This document shows positions 49,064 through 56,764 of a DNA stretch of 64,000 nt, piece after piece. The notes below the pieces were generated by a model. It had not been told where the DNA came from, ran no database searches, and saw only the letters and a program-made list of their open reading frames with translations. The position numbers and the translations under genes were made by a program. Source of the DNA: Streptomyces lydicus (GTDB lineage Bacteria; Actinomycetota; Actinomycetes; Streptomycetales; Streptomycetaceae); the NCBI RefSeq assembly GCF_000717345.1, contig NZ_JNZA01000005.1, positions 1 to 64,000 on the forward strand, in the 5' to 3' direction. The stretch's first letter is position 1. Every line of letters begins with the position of its first letter.

Positions 49064-49155
49064 GACCAACTCCCCGGACTATGTGCCTGCCCCGATCGTG
49101 CCATGCGGGTCTGACAGTTAGGGTCGCTCCCGGACCACGGAGAGGGAGTCAGGGA

Positions 49156-50016
49156 ATGCTGCGGCTGGGTAATCGCGAGTTCGGGGCGCACGAACCGGTG
49201 ATCATGGCGATCGTCAACCGGACCCCGGACTCGTTCTACGACCAGGGCGCCACGTTCCGCGACGAGCCCGCGCTGGCCCGCGTGGAGCAGGCGGTGGCCG
49301 ACGGCGCCGCGATCATCGACATCGGCGGCGTCAAGGCCGGCCCCGGCGAGGAGGTCAGCGCCGAGGAGGAGGCCCGCCGCACGGTCGGCTTCGTCGCCGA
49401 GGTCCGCAGGCGCTTCCCCGATGTGGTGATCAGCGTCGACACCTGGCGGCACGAGGTCGGCGAGGCGGTCTGCGAGGCCGGCGCCGATCTGCTCAACGAC
49501 GCCTGGGGCGGCGTCGATCCCCGGCTCGCCGAGGTCGCGGCGCGCTACGACGTCGGCCTGGTGTGCACCCACGCGGGCGGCGCCGAGCCGCGTACCCGCC
49601 CGCACCGGGTGACGTACGACGACGTGATGGCCGACATCCTGCGGGTGACGCTCGAACTGGCGGAGCGGGCCGCGGAGTTGGGTGTCCGGCGGGACGCGAT
49701 CATGATCGATCCGGGGCACGACTTCGGCAAGAACACCCGGCACAGCCTGGAGGCCACCCGCCGGCTGGGCGAGATGGCCGCGACCGGATGGCCGGTGCTG
49801 GTGTCGCTGTCCAACAAGGACTTCGTCGGCGAGACGCTCGACAAGCCGGTCAAGGAGCGGGTGCTGGGCACCCTGGCGACGACGGCCGTCTCGGCCTGGC
49901 TGGGCGCGCAGGTCTACCGCGTCCACGAGGTCGCCGAGACCCGCCAGGTGCTCGACATGGTCGCGTCCATCGCAGGTCACCGTACGCCCGCCGTCGCCCG
50001 CCGCGGACTCGCCTGA
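49156..50016 (+). CDS. folP2: Dihydropteroate synthase-type protein (FolP2)
   Basis: 286 aa from ATG 49156 (AGGGAGTCAGGGA upstream). Pterin-binding TIM barrel: VIMAIVNRTPDSFYDQG, IIDIGGVKAGPGEEVS, ISVDTWRHEV, LLNDAWGG, IDPGHDFGKN and SLSNKDFVGETLD. In canonical DHPS the motif is GGxSTRPG; here GGVKAGPG lacks Ser-Thr-Arg, as in mycobacterial FolP2, which is reported not to act as a DHPS. A dedicated role outside folate synthesis is plausible. Placed between the DivIVA-like and LOG genes as in mycobacteria (Rv1207-Rv1205). Confidence 0.92.
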   Translation: MLRLGNREFGAHEPVIMAIVNRTPDSFYDQGATFRDEPALARVEQAVADGAAIIDIGGVKAGPGEEVSAEEEARRTVGFVAEVRRRFPDVVISVDTWRHEVGEAVCEAGADLLNDAWGGVDPRLAEVAARYDVGLVCTHAGGAEPRTRPHRVTYDDVMADILRVTLELAERAAELGVRRDAIMIDPGHDFGKNTRHSLEATRRLGEMAATGWPVLVSLSNKDFVGETLDKPVKERVLGTLATTAVSAWLGAQVYRVHEVAETRQVLDMVASIAGHRTPAVARRGLA

Positions 50017-50064
50017 GCCGGCGGTGCCGCGGTCCCCGGCCCGCCGGGGACCGGGCGACGCCCC

Positions 50065-50131
50065 CTAGGGGCTGTCGTTTGGATCATGCCGGGCTCGCGG
50101 GGTCTGGCCTGATCCAAACGACAGCCCCTAG
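50065..50131. repeat. 22-bp perfect inverted repeat with CTAG ends (terminator or IS-end relic)
   Basis: Arms 50065-50086 and 50110-50131 are exact complements; the outer part reads CTAGGGGCTGTCGTTTGG. The spacer is 23 nt. It lies between convergent folP2 and the LOG gene and contains the LOG TAG stop. It would end both transcripts. The arm sequence resembles ends of Streptomyces insertion sequences as I recall them, so a minimal IS-derived palindrome is possible. Confidence 0.7.
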
Positions 50132-50877
50132 ATCCCGACCTCCTTGGACATCAGCGCGACCGCCTCGTCCACGTCGTCGGTGAGGTGGAACAGCTCCAGG
50201 TCGTTCATCGACGCCTTGCCGTCGCCGATGACGGTGTCGCGCAGCCAGTCGACCAGCCCGCTCCAGTAGGCCGTACCGAACAGCACGATCGGGAAGCGGG
50301 TGACCTTGCGGGTTTGGACGAGGGTGAGCGCCTCGAAGAGCTCGTCGAGGGTGCCGAAGCCCCCGGGCAGCACCACGAACCCGCGGGCATACTTCACAAA
50401 ACACGTCTTCCGGACGAAGAAGTACCGGAAGTCGACACCGAGGTTCACGTACGGGTTCATGCCCTGCTCGAAGGGCAGCTCGATGCCCAGCCCCACCGAG
50501 ACCCCGCCGGCCTCCTCGGCACCCCTGTTGGCGGCCTCCATCGCGCCGGGGCCGCCCCCGGTGATCACCGCGAACCCGGCCTCGACCAGGCCCCGTCCGA
50601 TGCGGACACCGGCGTCGTACTCCTTGGAGTCGAGCGGCGTACGGGCCGAGCCGAAGACGCTGACGGCCGGGCCCAGCTCGGCCAGCGCGCCGAAGCCCTC
50701 CACGAACTCCGCCTGGATGCGCATCACCCGCCAGGGGTCGGTGTGCACCCACTCGGAGGGGCCTTCGGAGTCCAGCAGCCGCTGGTCGGTGGTGCCGGCC
50801 TGCACCTGGTCGTCACGGCGCAGAACGGGCCCCAGCCGCCGCTCACCGGGGGCCGGTGCTCCCTCGGGACTGGCCAT
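50128..50877 (-). CDS. LOG-family (TIGR00730) protein
   Basis: 249 aa. Rossmann-like fold with GGGPGAMEAANRGA and PGGFGTLDELFE, the two motifs of LOG phosphoribohydrolases, which release free cytokinin-type bases and ribose 5-phosphate from nucleoside 5'-monophosphates. An N-terminal extension of about 50 residues (QRLLDSEGPSEWVHTDPWRV) is typical of the long actinobacterial type, orthologous to Rv1205. Physiological substrate in bacteria is uncertain. ATG 50877 preceded by GGAGG about 6 nt away. Confidence 0.92.
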   Translation of the reverse strand: MASPEGAPAPGERRLGPVLRRDDQVQAGTTDQRLLDSEGPSEWVHTDPWRVMRIQAEFVEGFGALAELGPAVSVFGSARTPLDSKEYDAGVRIGRGLVEAGFAVITGGGPGAMEAANRGAEEAGGVSVGLGIELPFEQGMNPYVNLGVDFRYFFVRKTCFVKYARGFVVLPGGFGTLDELFEALTLVQTRKVTRFPIVLFGTAYWSGLVDWLRDTVIGDGKASMNDLELFHLTDDVDEAVALMSKEVGI

Positions 50878-51001
50878 GTCGTGCTCCCTCCGCTGGCAGA
50901 TCGTTTGCCGTCTCAGCGTAGATCCGCCGACGTGACCGGCAAGGGAATTCGGCTGGTCCGCGGGCGGTCGGCGGCCCGTCCCAGGGGCGGCCCGACGGCT
51001 C

Positions 51002-52093
51002 TCAGGCGGTCAGCCAGGCGCGCAGCCGCTCCTCGCAGTGCAGGATGCGGTCGACCTCGACCCGCTCGTCCTTCTTGTGCGCGAGCAGGGAGTAGCCGGG
51101 GCCGTAGTTGACCGCCGGGACGCCCAGCGCGCTGAAACGGGAGACGTCGGTCCAGCCGAACTTGGGCATGGCCGTACCGCCGACGGACTCCATGAACGCC
51201 TTGGCCGCCGGGTGGGAGAGCCCCGGCAGCGCGCCGGGCGAGTGGTCGTCGATGACGAACTCGTCCACCGGGCAGTCCGCGAAGACCTCGCGCACGTGGG
51301 CGATCGCCTCGTCCGGGGTGCGGTCGGGCGCGTAGCGGAAGTTGACGGTGACCGTGCAGGCGTCCGGGATGACGTTGTTGGCGACGCCGGCCTCGACCCG
51401 TACGGCGTTGAGGCCCTCGCGGTACTCCAGGCCGTCGATCACCGGGCGGCGCGGCTCGTACGCGGCGAGCGTGGCCAGGATCGGGGCGGCGGCGTGGATG
51501 GCGTTGGCGCCCATCCAGCTGCGGGCGGAGTGCGCGCGCTCGCCGGTGGTGCGCAGCAGGACCCGCAGGGTGCCCTGGCAGCCGCCCTCCACCTGGCCGT
51601 CGGAGGGCTCCAGGAGGACGGCGAAGTCGCCGGCGAGCCACTCGGGGTGGGCGTCGGCGACGTGGCCGAGCCCGTTGAGGTGCGCGGCGACCTCTTCGTT
51701 GTCGTAGAAGACGAAGGTCAGGTCGCGGTTGGGCGCGGGGACGGTGGCGGCCATCCGCAGCTGGACGGCGACGCCGGACTTCATGTCGCAGGTGCCGCAG
51801 CCCCACAGGACGCCGTCCTCGTCGAGCCGCGAGGGGACGTTCCCGGCGATCGGCACGGTGTCGAGGTGCCCGGCGAGCACCACCCGCTCGGCGCGGCCCA
51901 GGTTCGTACGGGCCACCACGTTGTTGCCGTGGCGGTCGACGGTCAGGTGCGGCAGGGCGCGCAGCGCGTGCTCGACGGCGTCGGCGAGGGCCTTCTCGTT
52001 GCCGCTCTCCGAGGGGATGTCGACCAGCTGCGCGGTGAGCGCGGCGGCGTCGAGCGACAGGTCGAGGACGGGGTGGTGTGTGGAGCGCTCCAT
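51002..52093 (-). CDS. dapE: Succinyl-diaminopimelate desuccinylase
   Basis: 363 aa from ATG 52093. M20 metallopeptidase motifs: GHLDTVPI (His and Asp), WGCGTCDMKSGVA (bridging Asp), YDNEEV (catalytic Glu and metal Glu), LEPSDGQVEGGCQG and the dimerisation-lid SARSWMGANAIH. It removes succinate from N-succinyl-L,L-DAP in lysine and meso-DAP synthesis. With dapC at 53.9 kb it supplies the LL-DAP used in streptomycete peptidoglycan. It is divergent by 40 bp from the lysozyme-like gene. Confidence 0.95.
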   Translation of the reverse strand: MERSTHHPVLDLSLDAAALTAQLVDIPSESGNEKALADAVEHALRALPHLTVDRHGNNVVARTNLGRAERVVLAGHLDTVPIAGNVPSRLDEDGVLWGCGTCDMKSGVAVQLRMAATVPAPNRDLTFVFYDNEEVAAHLNGLGHVADAHPEWLAGDFAVLLEPSDGQVEGGCQGTLRVLLRTTGERAHSARSWMGANAIHAAAPILATLAAYEPRRPVIDGLEYREGLNAVRVEAGVANNVIPDACTVTVNFRYAPDRTPDEAIAHVREVFADCPVDEFVIDDHSPGALPGLSHPAAKAFMESVGGTAMPKFGWTDVSRFSALGVPAVNYGPGYSLLAHKKDERVEVDRILHCEERLRAWLTA

Positions 52094-52133
52094 GGTTCCG
52101 ACCCTATCGGCAGCACTCCAGTACGGTGGCCTC

Positions 52134-53057
52134 GTGCCCGCCCAGCCCGTAGCCCCCGCCCGCCGCAAGCGTCTCCTGCGCACCGCCGCCGCCTTCGCCG
52201 TCCTCATCGGGCTGGCCTGCTACCTGGTGGTGCAGTACGTGACCGGCGGCCCCGGGGCGCCGCACTGCACCGTGCGCGCAGAGGGGGACGACAAGGCGTA
52301 CGAGCTCTCCCCGGAGCAGGCCGCGAACGCCGCGACGATCTCGGCGGTGGCGTCCTCGCGCGGGCTGCCCGAGCGGGCGGTGACCATCGCGCTGGCGACC
52401 GCGATGCAGGAGTCCGGGCTGCGCAACATCGACTTCGGCGACCGGGACTCGGTCGGGCTCTTCCAGCAGCGGCCGTCGCAGGACTGGGGCTCGGTCAAGC
52501 AGATCATGGATCCCGTCTACGCCGCCGGGGAGTTCTACCACCACCTGGCGAAGGTGCCCGGCTACTCGCGGCTGCCGCTGACCGTGGCCGCGCAGAAGGT
52601 CCAGCACAGCGGCTATCCGCAGGCGTACGCGAAGCACGAGGCGAACGCCGCGCGGCTGACCGGGGCGCTCACCGGCCGCGACGGCGCGGCGATGACCTGC
52701 ACCGAGAGCCGTCCCGTGGACGGCCGGGCGGGCGGCGCCGCGACGGTGCGGGAGCGGCTGGTGCGGGAGTTCGGGCCCGGGGTGCTGCCGCGGGCGGACG
52801 GCGGCGCGGGGCGCGGTACGGGCGGCGGGCGGCAGCTGACGGTTCCGGTCGGGCAGGGCGGCGCGGCGGACGAGGCGTCGCGGCGCGGCTGGCAGCTGGC
52901 GACGTGGGCGGTGGCGCACTCCGCCGAGCTGCGCATCGAACAGATCTCTTACGCCGGCCGGATGTGGTCCGCGGACGATTCGGGGAAGGGCTGGCAGCAC
53001 CGGGCGGAGAGCTCGGCGGCGGCCGGACGGACCGTGCGCCTCCTCACCGCGCAGTAG
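52134..53057 (+). CDS. Membrane-anchored protein with lysozyme-like domain
   Basis: 307 aa from GTG 52134. N-terminal helix LLRTAAAFAVLIGLACYLVV anchors an extracytoplasmic domain. RGLPERAVTIALATAMQESG, LRNIDFGDRDSVGLFQQRPS and QDWGSVKQIMDPVYAAGEFY resemble the lytic-transglycosylase/lysozyme fold, with the Glu in MQESG as candidate catalytic acid. Such proteins are often labelled 'heavy metal transporter' in databases, which nothing here supports. The C-terminal 70 residues (RRGWQLATWAVAHSAELRIE) recur in actinobacterial envelope proteins. Likely role: peptidoglycan remodelling (inference). Confidence 0.78.
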   Translation: MPAQPVAPARRKRLLRTAAAFAVLIGLACYLVVQYVTGGPGAPHCTVRAEGDDKAYELSPEQAANAATISAVASSRGLPERAVTIALATAMQESGLRNIDFGDRDSVGLFQQRPSQDWGSVKQIMDPVYAAGEFYHHLAKVPGYSRLPLTVAAQKVQHSGYPQAYAKHEANAARLTGALTGRDGAAMTCTESRPVDGRAGGAATVRERLVREFGPGVLPRADGGAGRGTGGGRQLTVPVGQGGAADEASRRGWQLATWAVAHSAELRIEQISYAGRMWSADDSGKGWQHRAESSAAAGRTVRLLTAQ

Positions 53058-53372
53058 TTTGCGCCGTCCCCCGGAAGGGGCACCGGAAGCCGCGCAAGCG
53101 CCAATTCCCTTTACCTGTACGTGAATTGGGCTCCCTGGGGACAGGGAGAACCGTCAATTCCCTTGCGGGAAAAGCGCCGTGACGTTTCCGCACGCCACCT
53201 CGCTGTGCGCATATTGCCCGCATTTCGCCACGCCGGATTATGTGATGCGTTGCCAAGTCTTTACCTGAGTTCACCGCAACCTTCGGGGGTTTGAAGCGGT
53301 AGTCAGTGCGTCCGCCCGGCGGACATGGCACATCTGTCAGAAGTCCGAGTCCTTCTCCGTAAAAGGAGCACC
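53058..53372. promoter_or_regulatory. AT-richer upstream region of the secreted protein gene
   Basis: 315 bp without coding frames and less GC-rich than its surroundings. CAATTCCCTT occurs twice (53102-53111 and 53155-53164), with a related inverse GAATTGGG at 53123-53130. CTCCCTG-GGGA-CAGGGAG (53131-53148) is a small hairpin, possibly ending the upstream transcript. The repeats could be binding sites for a regulator of the secreted gene. Confidence 0.35.
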
Positions 53373-53843
53373 ATGTCCCTCCCCGTTACGCGTCGGATCG
53401 CCCGAGCCGCCCTGCTCGTCGCAGTGGGCGCCGCTCCCGTGGTCGCCGCGGCTGGTTCCGCGGTCGCAGCGGAACTGCCCGTCAAGGCGCCCGACCTGGG
53501 CGGACTGACCGCGCCCCTGGACTCCCGCAACACCAGTGACGCCCTCGACCACACCGCCCGCACCGGCGTCGGCCTGCTGAACGAGGCCGGCTCCAAGGCG
53601 GCGACGAAGCTCGCCCCGGCGCTGGTCGAGACCGCCGGTCCGGTCGTGAAGAAGGCCATGCCGCTCACCCAGGGCGTCGTCGACAAGGCCGAGGGCGTGG
53701 CCCGCCCGATCGCCAAGCACGGTGTGTCGACCAACACGCTGCCGCTGGACGCGGTCAAGGGCCTGGTCGGCTCGCCGAAGGGCGCCCTCACGCAGCCCGG
53801 GGGCGGCCTGCTCGGCGGCCTGCCGCTCGGCGGCGGCCGCTGA
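53373..53843 (+). CDS. Small secreted protein of unknown function
   Basis: 156 aa. ATG with AAAAGGAG 5 nt upstream, one of the best ribosome sites in the window. Sec signal peptide RRIARAALLVAVGAAPVVAA with AGSAVAAE as cleavage region. The mature part is Ala/Gly/Lys-rich, LAPALVETAGPVVKKAMPLT, and ends GGGLLGGLPLGGGR. No Cys. Streptomycetes have several such abundant secreted proteins, sometimes mislabelled 'ATP-binding'. No nucleotide motif is visible. It is followed by a 21-bp terminator. Confidence 0.8.
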   Translation: MSLPVTRRIARAALLVAVGAAPVVAAAGSAVAAELPVKAPDLGGLTAPLDSRNTSDALDHTARTGVGLLNEAGSKAATKLAPALVETAGPVVKKAMPLTQGVVDKAEGVARPIAKHGVSTNTLPLDAVKGLVGSPKGALTQPGGGLLGGLPLGGGR

Positions 53844-53865
53844 CGGCTGCCACACCCGTACGTAC

Positions 53866-53913
53866 GACGCGCGGGGGCCCGGGGAGCGATGACTCCCCGG
53901 GCCCCCGCGCGTC
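53866..53913. terminator. 21-bp bidirectional terminator
   Basis: Perfect stem, arms 53866-53886 and 53893-53913 (core GCGCGGGGGCCCGGGGAG), loop CGATGA. It lies between the secreted protein gene and convergent dapC. Confidence 0.85.
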
Positions 53914-53931
53914 ACGTGTGTCCGCCCGTGC

Positions 53932-55062
53932 TCACTCCGCCAGGCGGCGCACCGCGGCCTGCACCCGCTCGTCGGTGGCGGTGAAGGCGATCCGTACGAA
54001 CCGCTCGCCCGCGGGCCCGTAGAACTCGCCGGGGGCGACCAGGATGCCGCGCTTGGCGAGATCGCCGACGGTGTCCCAGCAGGGCTCGTCCCGGGTCGCC
54101 CACAGGTAGAGCGACGCCTCGCTGTGCTCGATGCGGAAGCCGGCGCCCTCGAAGGCGGTGCGCAGCGCGGCACGGCGGCGGGCGTAGCGCTCGCGCTGCT
54201 CGGCGACGTGGGCGGTGTCGCCCAGGGCGGCGACGGTGGCGGCCTGGACGGGCGCCGCGATCATCATGCCGCCGTGCTTGCGGATCTGCAGCAGATCACC
54301 GAGGACCGCCGCGTCGCCCACGAGGAAGGCCGAGCGGTAGCCGGCGAGGTTGGAGCGCTTGGAGAGCGAGTGGACGGCGACGATGCCGTCCAGGGAGCCG
54401 CCGCAGACGTCCGGGTGGAGCACCGAGACCGGGTCGGCCTCCCAGCCCAGCTCCAGGTAGCACTCGTCGCTGAAGAGCAGCACCCCGTGCTCCCGCGCCC
54501 AGGCGACGGTGCGGCGCAGCTCGTCGGCGCCGAGCACCCGCCCGGTCGGGTTGGACGGCGAGTTCAGCCACAGCAGCGCGAGGCCGTCGGGGTCCAGCTC
54601 CCACGGGTTGTCGTAGACGACCGGCTCGGCGCCGGCCAGCCGGGCACCGACCTCGTACGTCGGGTAGGCCAGCCGCGGGTAGCCGACCTTGTCGCCGGGA
54701 CCGAGGCCCAGCTGGGTCGGCAGCCAGGCCACCAGCTCCTTGGAGCCGACGACCGGCAGCACGTTGGTGTGCTCCAGGCCCTGGGCGCCCAGGCGGGTGG
54801 TGGCCCAGCCGGTGAGCGCGTCACGCAGCGCGGCCGTCCCCCACACCGTCGGGTAGCCGGGGCTGTCGGCGGCGTCGGTCAGCGCCTGCCGGACCACCGC
54901 GGGGACCGGGTCGACCGGGGTGCCGACGGAGAGGTCGACGATGCCGTCGGCGTGCGCCGCGGCGGTCGTCTTGTACGGCTCCAGGCGGTCCCAGGGAAAA
55001 GCCGGAAGCCGGTCGCGGAGCGACTCCCTGGAAGGGTGGCGGGGGGTGGCGGCTGCGCCCAC
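53932..55062 (-). CDS. dapC: N-succinyldiaminopimelate aminotransferase
   Basis: 376 aa from GTG 55062. Class I/II PLP aminotransferase: VGTPVDPVPAVVRQAL, LWLNSPSNPTGRVLG, SDECYLELGW, and HSLSKRSNLAGYR with the Schiff-base Lys. It converts succinyl-amino-ketopimelate to succinyl-DAP using glutamate; actinobacterial DapC may also act on prephenate. Located 192 bp downstream of fdxA on the same strand, an arrangement shared with mycobacteria (Rv1177-Rv1178). Confidence 0.95.
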   Translation of the reverse strand: MGAAATPRHPSRESLRDRLPAFPWDRLEPYKTTAAAHADGIVDLSVGTPVDPVPAVVRQALTDAADSPGYPTVWGTAALRDALTGWATTRLGAQGLEHTNVLPVVGSKELVAWLPTQLGLGPGDKVGYPRLAYPTYEVGARLAGAEPVVYDNPWELDPDGLALLWLNSPSNPTGRVLGADELRRTVAWAREHGVLLFSDECYLELGWEADPVSVLHPDVCGGSLDGIVAVHSLSKRSNLAGYRSAFLVGDAAVLGDLLQIRKHGGMMIAAPVQAATVAALGDTAHVAEQRERYARRRAALRTAFEGAGFRIEHSEASLYLWATRDEPCWDTVGDLAKRGILVAPGEFYGPAGERFVRIAFTATDERVQAAVRRLAE

Positions 55063-55110
55063 GGTGCTCTCTTTCTCGGTGGTCCCGGGACGGCGGCGCG
55101 AAAATGCCGT

Positions 55111-55179
55111 GGTCCCGTACGGCTGGGCCGTACGGGACCGGGCGGTGTCGGTTCCGTACGGCGTGTGCCGTACGGGACC
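55111..55179. repeat. Two tandem palindromes between fdxA and dapC
   Basis: GGTCCCGTACGG-CTGGG-CCGTACGGGACC (55111-55139, 12-bp perfect stem) and GGTTCCGTACGGC-GTGT-GCCGTACGGGACC (55150-55179, 13-bp stem, one G-T), 39 bp apart and near-identical. They could be a double terminator after fdxA or paired binding sites controlling dapC. Confidence 0.65.
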
Positions 55180-55254
55180 CGGGCGGCGCCGTGCGACCGC
55201 TGACGACGTCGGGGGCCGCAGGGAGCGGCGGGCTCCCTGCCGGACCTCGGGCCG

Positions 55255-55575
55255 TTACTGGTTCTGCGGCGGCAGCTGTGCGATGAAGGGGTGGTCGCGC
55301 TCGATCAGGCCGAGCTTGCTGGCGCCACCGGGCGATCCGAGCTCGTCGAAGAACTCCACATTGGCCTTGTAGTAGTCCTTCCACTCCTCCGGGGTGTCGT
55401 CCTCGTAGAAGATCGCCTCGACCGGGCAGACCGGCTCACAGGCACCACAGTCGACGCATTCGTCCGGGTGGATGTACAAGGACCGCTGGCCCTCGTAGAT
55501 GCAGTCGACCGGGCACTCCTCGATGCACGCCTTGTCCTTGACGTCGACACAAGGCTGCGCGATGACGTAGGTCAC
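55255..55575 (-). CDS. fdxA: 7Fe ferredoxin FdxA/FdxC type
   Basis: 106 aa from GTG 55575 (GAGGAGG 10 nt upstream). YVIAQPCVDVKDKACIEECP, then VDCIYEG gives the 3Fe-4S ligands, and CVDCGACEPVCPVEAI the 4Fe-4S cluster. YEDDTPEEWKDYYKANVEFF and the C-terminal extension are typical of actinobacterial FdxA/FdxC. It carries electrons, for example to cytochromes P450. Divergent from the GNAT gene. Confidence 0.96.
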   Translation of the reverse strand: MTYVIAQPCVDVKDKACIEECPVDCIYEGQRSLYIHPDECVDCGACEPVCPVEAIFYEDDTPEEWKDYYKANVEFFDELGSPGGASKLGLIERDHPFIAQLPPQNQ

Positions 55576-55715
55576 GCTGTCGTTCCTCCTCGGTAGGGCC
55601 GGCGGACCGATTGGCAGTTCCGCCGCAGGGCGCGCGGGAGCGCGGCGTCGTCGATGCCCGCCACCTAGTATCTCCGTTCCCGGGCAAGAGACGAACAAGA
55701 GGGGCGGTTTGAGCG

Positions 55716-56747
55716 ATGGAATTCCTGGCCGGCGGACGCGCGGAAGTCCGTATCACCCGTGCTGACGTGGGCAAAAGGGTATCCGTCCGGCGTTTGACCG
55801 GGGACGGGGAGGGGGCGCCGGCGTTCACCGACGCGGTCGGCGTTCTCACATCGTGGGACGAGGGTGTGCTGAGCATCACACGGCGCGACGGCACCTCCGT
55901 ACGGATCGAGGAGTCCGCGCTGGTCGCGGCCAAGGTCGTGCCCCCCGCCCGGCCCCGCAGGAAGGTTCCGGCGGCCGGCACCCGGGAGCTCCAGGAGGTC
56001 GCGGCGCGCGGCTGGCCCGCCCTCGAGGCGGAGCGTCTCGGCGAGTGGACACTGCGCGCCGCCGGCGGGTTCACCCGCCGCGCCAACTCCGTCCTGCCCC
56101 TCGGGGACCCCGGCGTCCCGCTGGACGCCGCCCTGGAGCGGGTCGAGCAGTGGTACGCCGAGCGCGGGCTGCCGGCGGTGATCGTGGTCGCCACCGGGCG
56201 CCCGGACACCGACGAGGAACTGGCCGCGGAGCTGGCGCGGCGCGGCTGGGACGCCGAGCGGCACACCCGGGTCCGGATCTCGGCGCTGGCCCCGCTCGCC
56301 GACCTCCCCGCGAGCCCTCCGCCCGGTTCGGCCGGGGTCACCCTCTCCCGCGAGCCCGGCGCCGACTGGCTGGCCCTGTACAACCGGACCGGCGACAGCG
56401 GCGGCCCCACGGCCGACGCGCTGAAGGTCCTGACCGGCGGCCCCTCGGTGTGGTTCGCCACGGTGCGGGCCGCCGACGGCGGGACGGCGGCCATCGGCCG
56501 GCTGGTCGTGGACGGGCGCTGGGCGGGCTTCGCGGCGCTGGAGGTGGCCGAGGACGCGCGGCGCCAGGGGCTGGCCACGCTGGTCACGGCGGCGCTCGCC
56601 GAGCGGGCCCTGGACGAGGGCGCCTCGGCGGCGTACCTCCAGGTCGAGGCGGACAACGCGGGCGCGCTCGCGCTCTACGACCGGCTCGGCTTCACCGACC
56701 ACCACGGCTACCACTACCGGCGCGCGCGGCCGGGTGGCCGGCGCTGA
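55716..56747 (+). CDS. GNAT N-acetyltransferase with N-terminal SH3-like domain
   Basis: 343 aa. Residues 1-85 form a small beta barrel (VGKRVSVRRLTGDGEGAPAF, SWDEGVLSITRRDGTSVRIE). The C-terminal GNAT domain has VAEDARRQGLATLVTAALAE (acetyl-CoA loop, RRQGLA) and LQVEADNAGALALYDRLGF. The central segment WTLRAAGGFTRRANSVLPLG also resembles the double-GNAT layout. The acceptor is unknown. ATG 55716 after GGGGCGG. The SirB1-like gene begins 17 bp downstream, so the two form an operon. Confidence 0.88.
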   Translation: MEFLAGGRAEVRITRADVGKRVSVRRLTGDGEGAPAFTDAVGVLTSWDEGVLSITRRDGTSVRIEESALVAAKVVPPARPRRKVPAAGTRELQEVAARGWPALEAERLGEWTLRAAGGFTRRANSVLPLGDPGVPLDAALERVEQWYAERGLPAVIVVATGRPDTDEELAAELARRGWDAERHTRVRISALAPLADLPASPPPGSAGVTLSREPGADWLALYNRTGDSGGPTADALKVLTGGPSVWFATVRAADGGTAAIGRLVVDGRWAGFAALEVAEDARRQGLATLVTAALAERALDEGASAAYLQVEADNAGALALYDRLGFTDHHGYHYRRARPGGRR

Positions 56748-56764
56748 CGGGGTATCCCTCCGGT

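Noticed and set aside
52134..53057. 'Heavy metal transporter' label often given to this protein type
   Set aside because: One anchor helix and a lysozyme-like domain; no metal-binding motif or multi-helix transporter topology.
55111..55179. CRISPR-like repeat
   Set aside because: Only two copies, each internally palindromic, with no spacer pattern and no cas genes.
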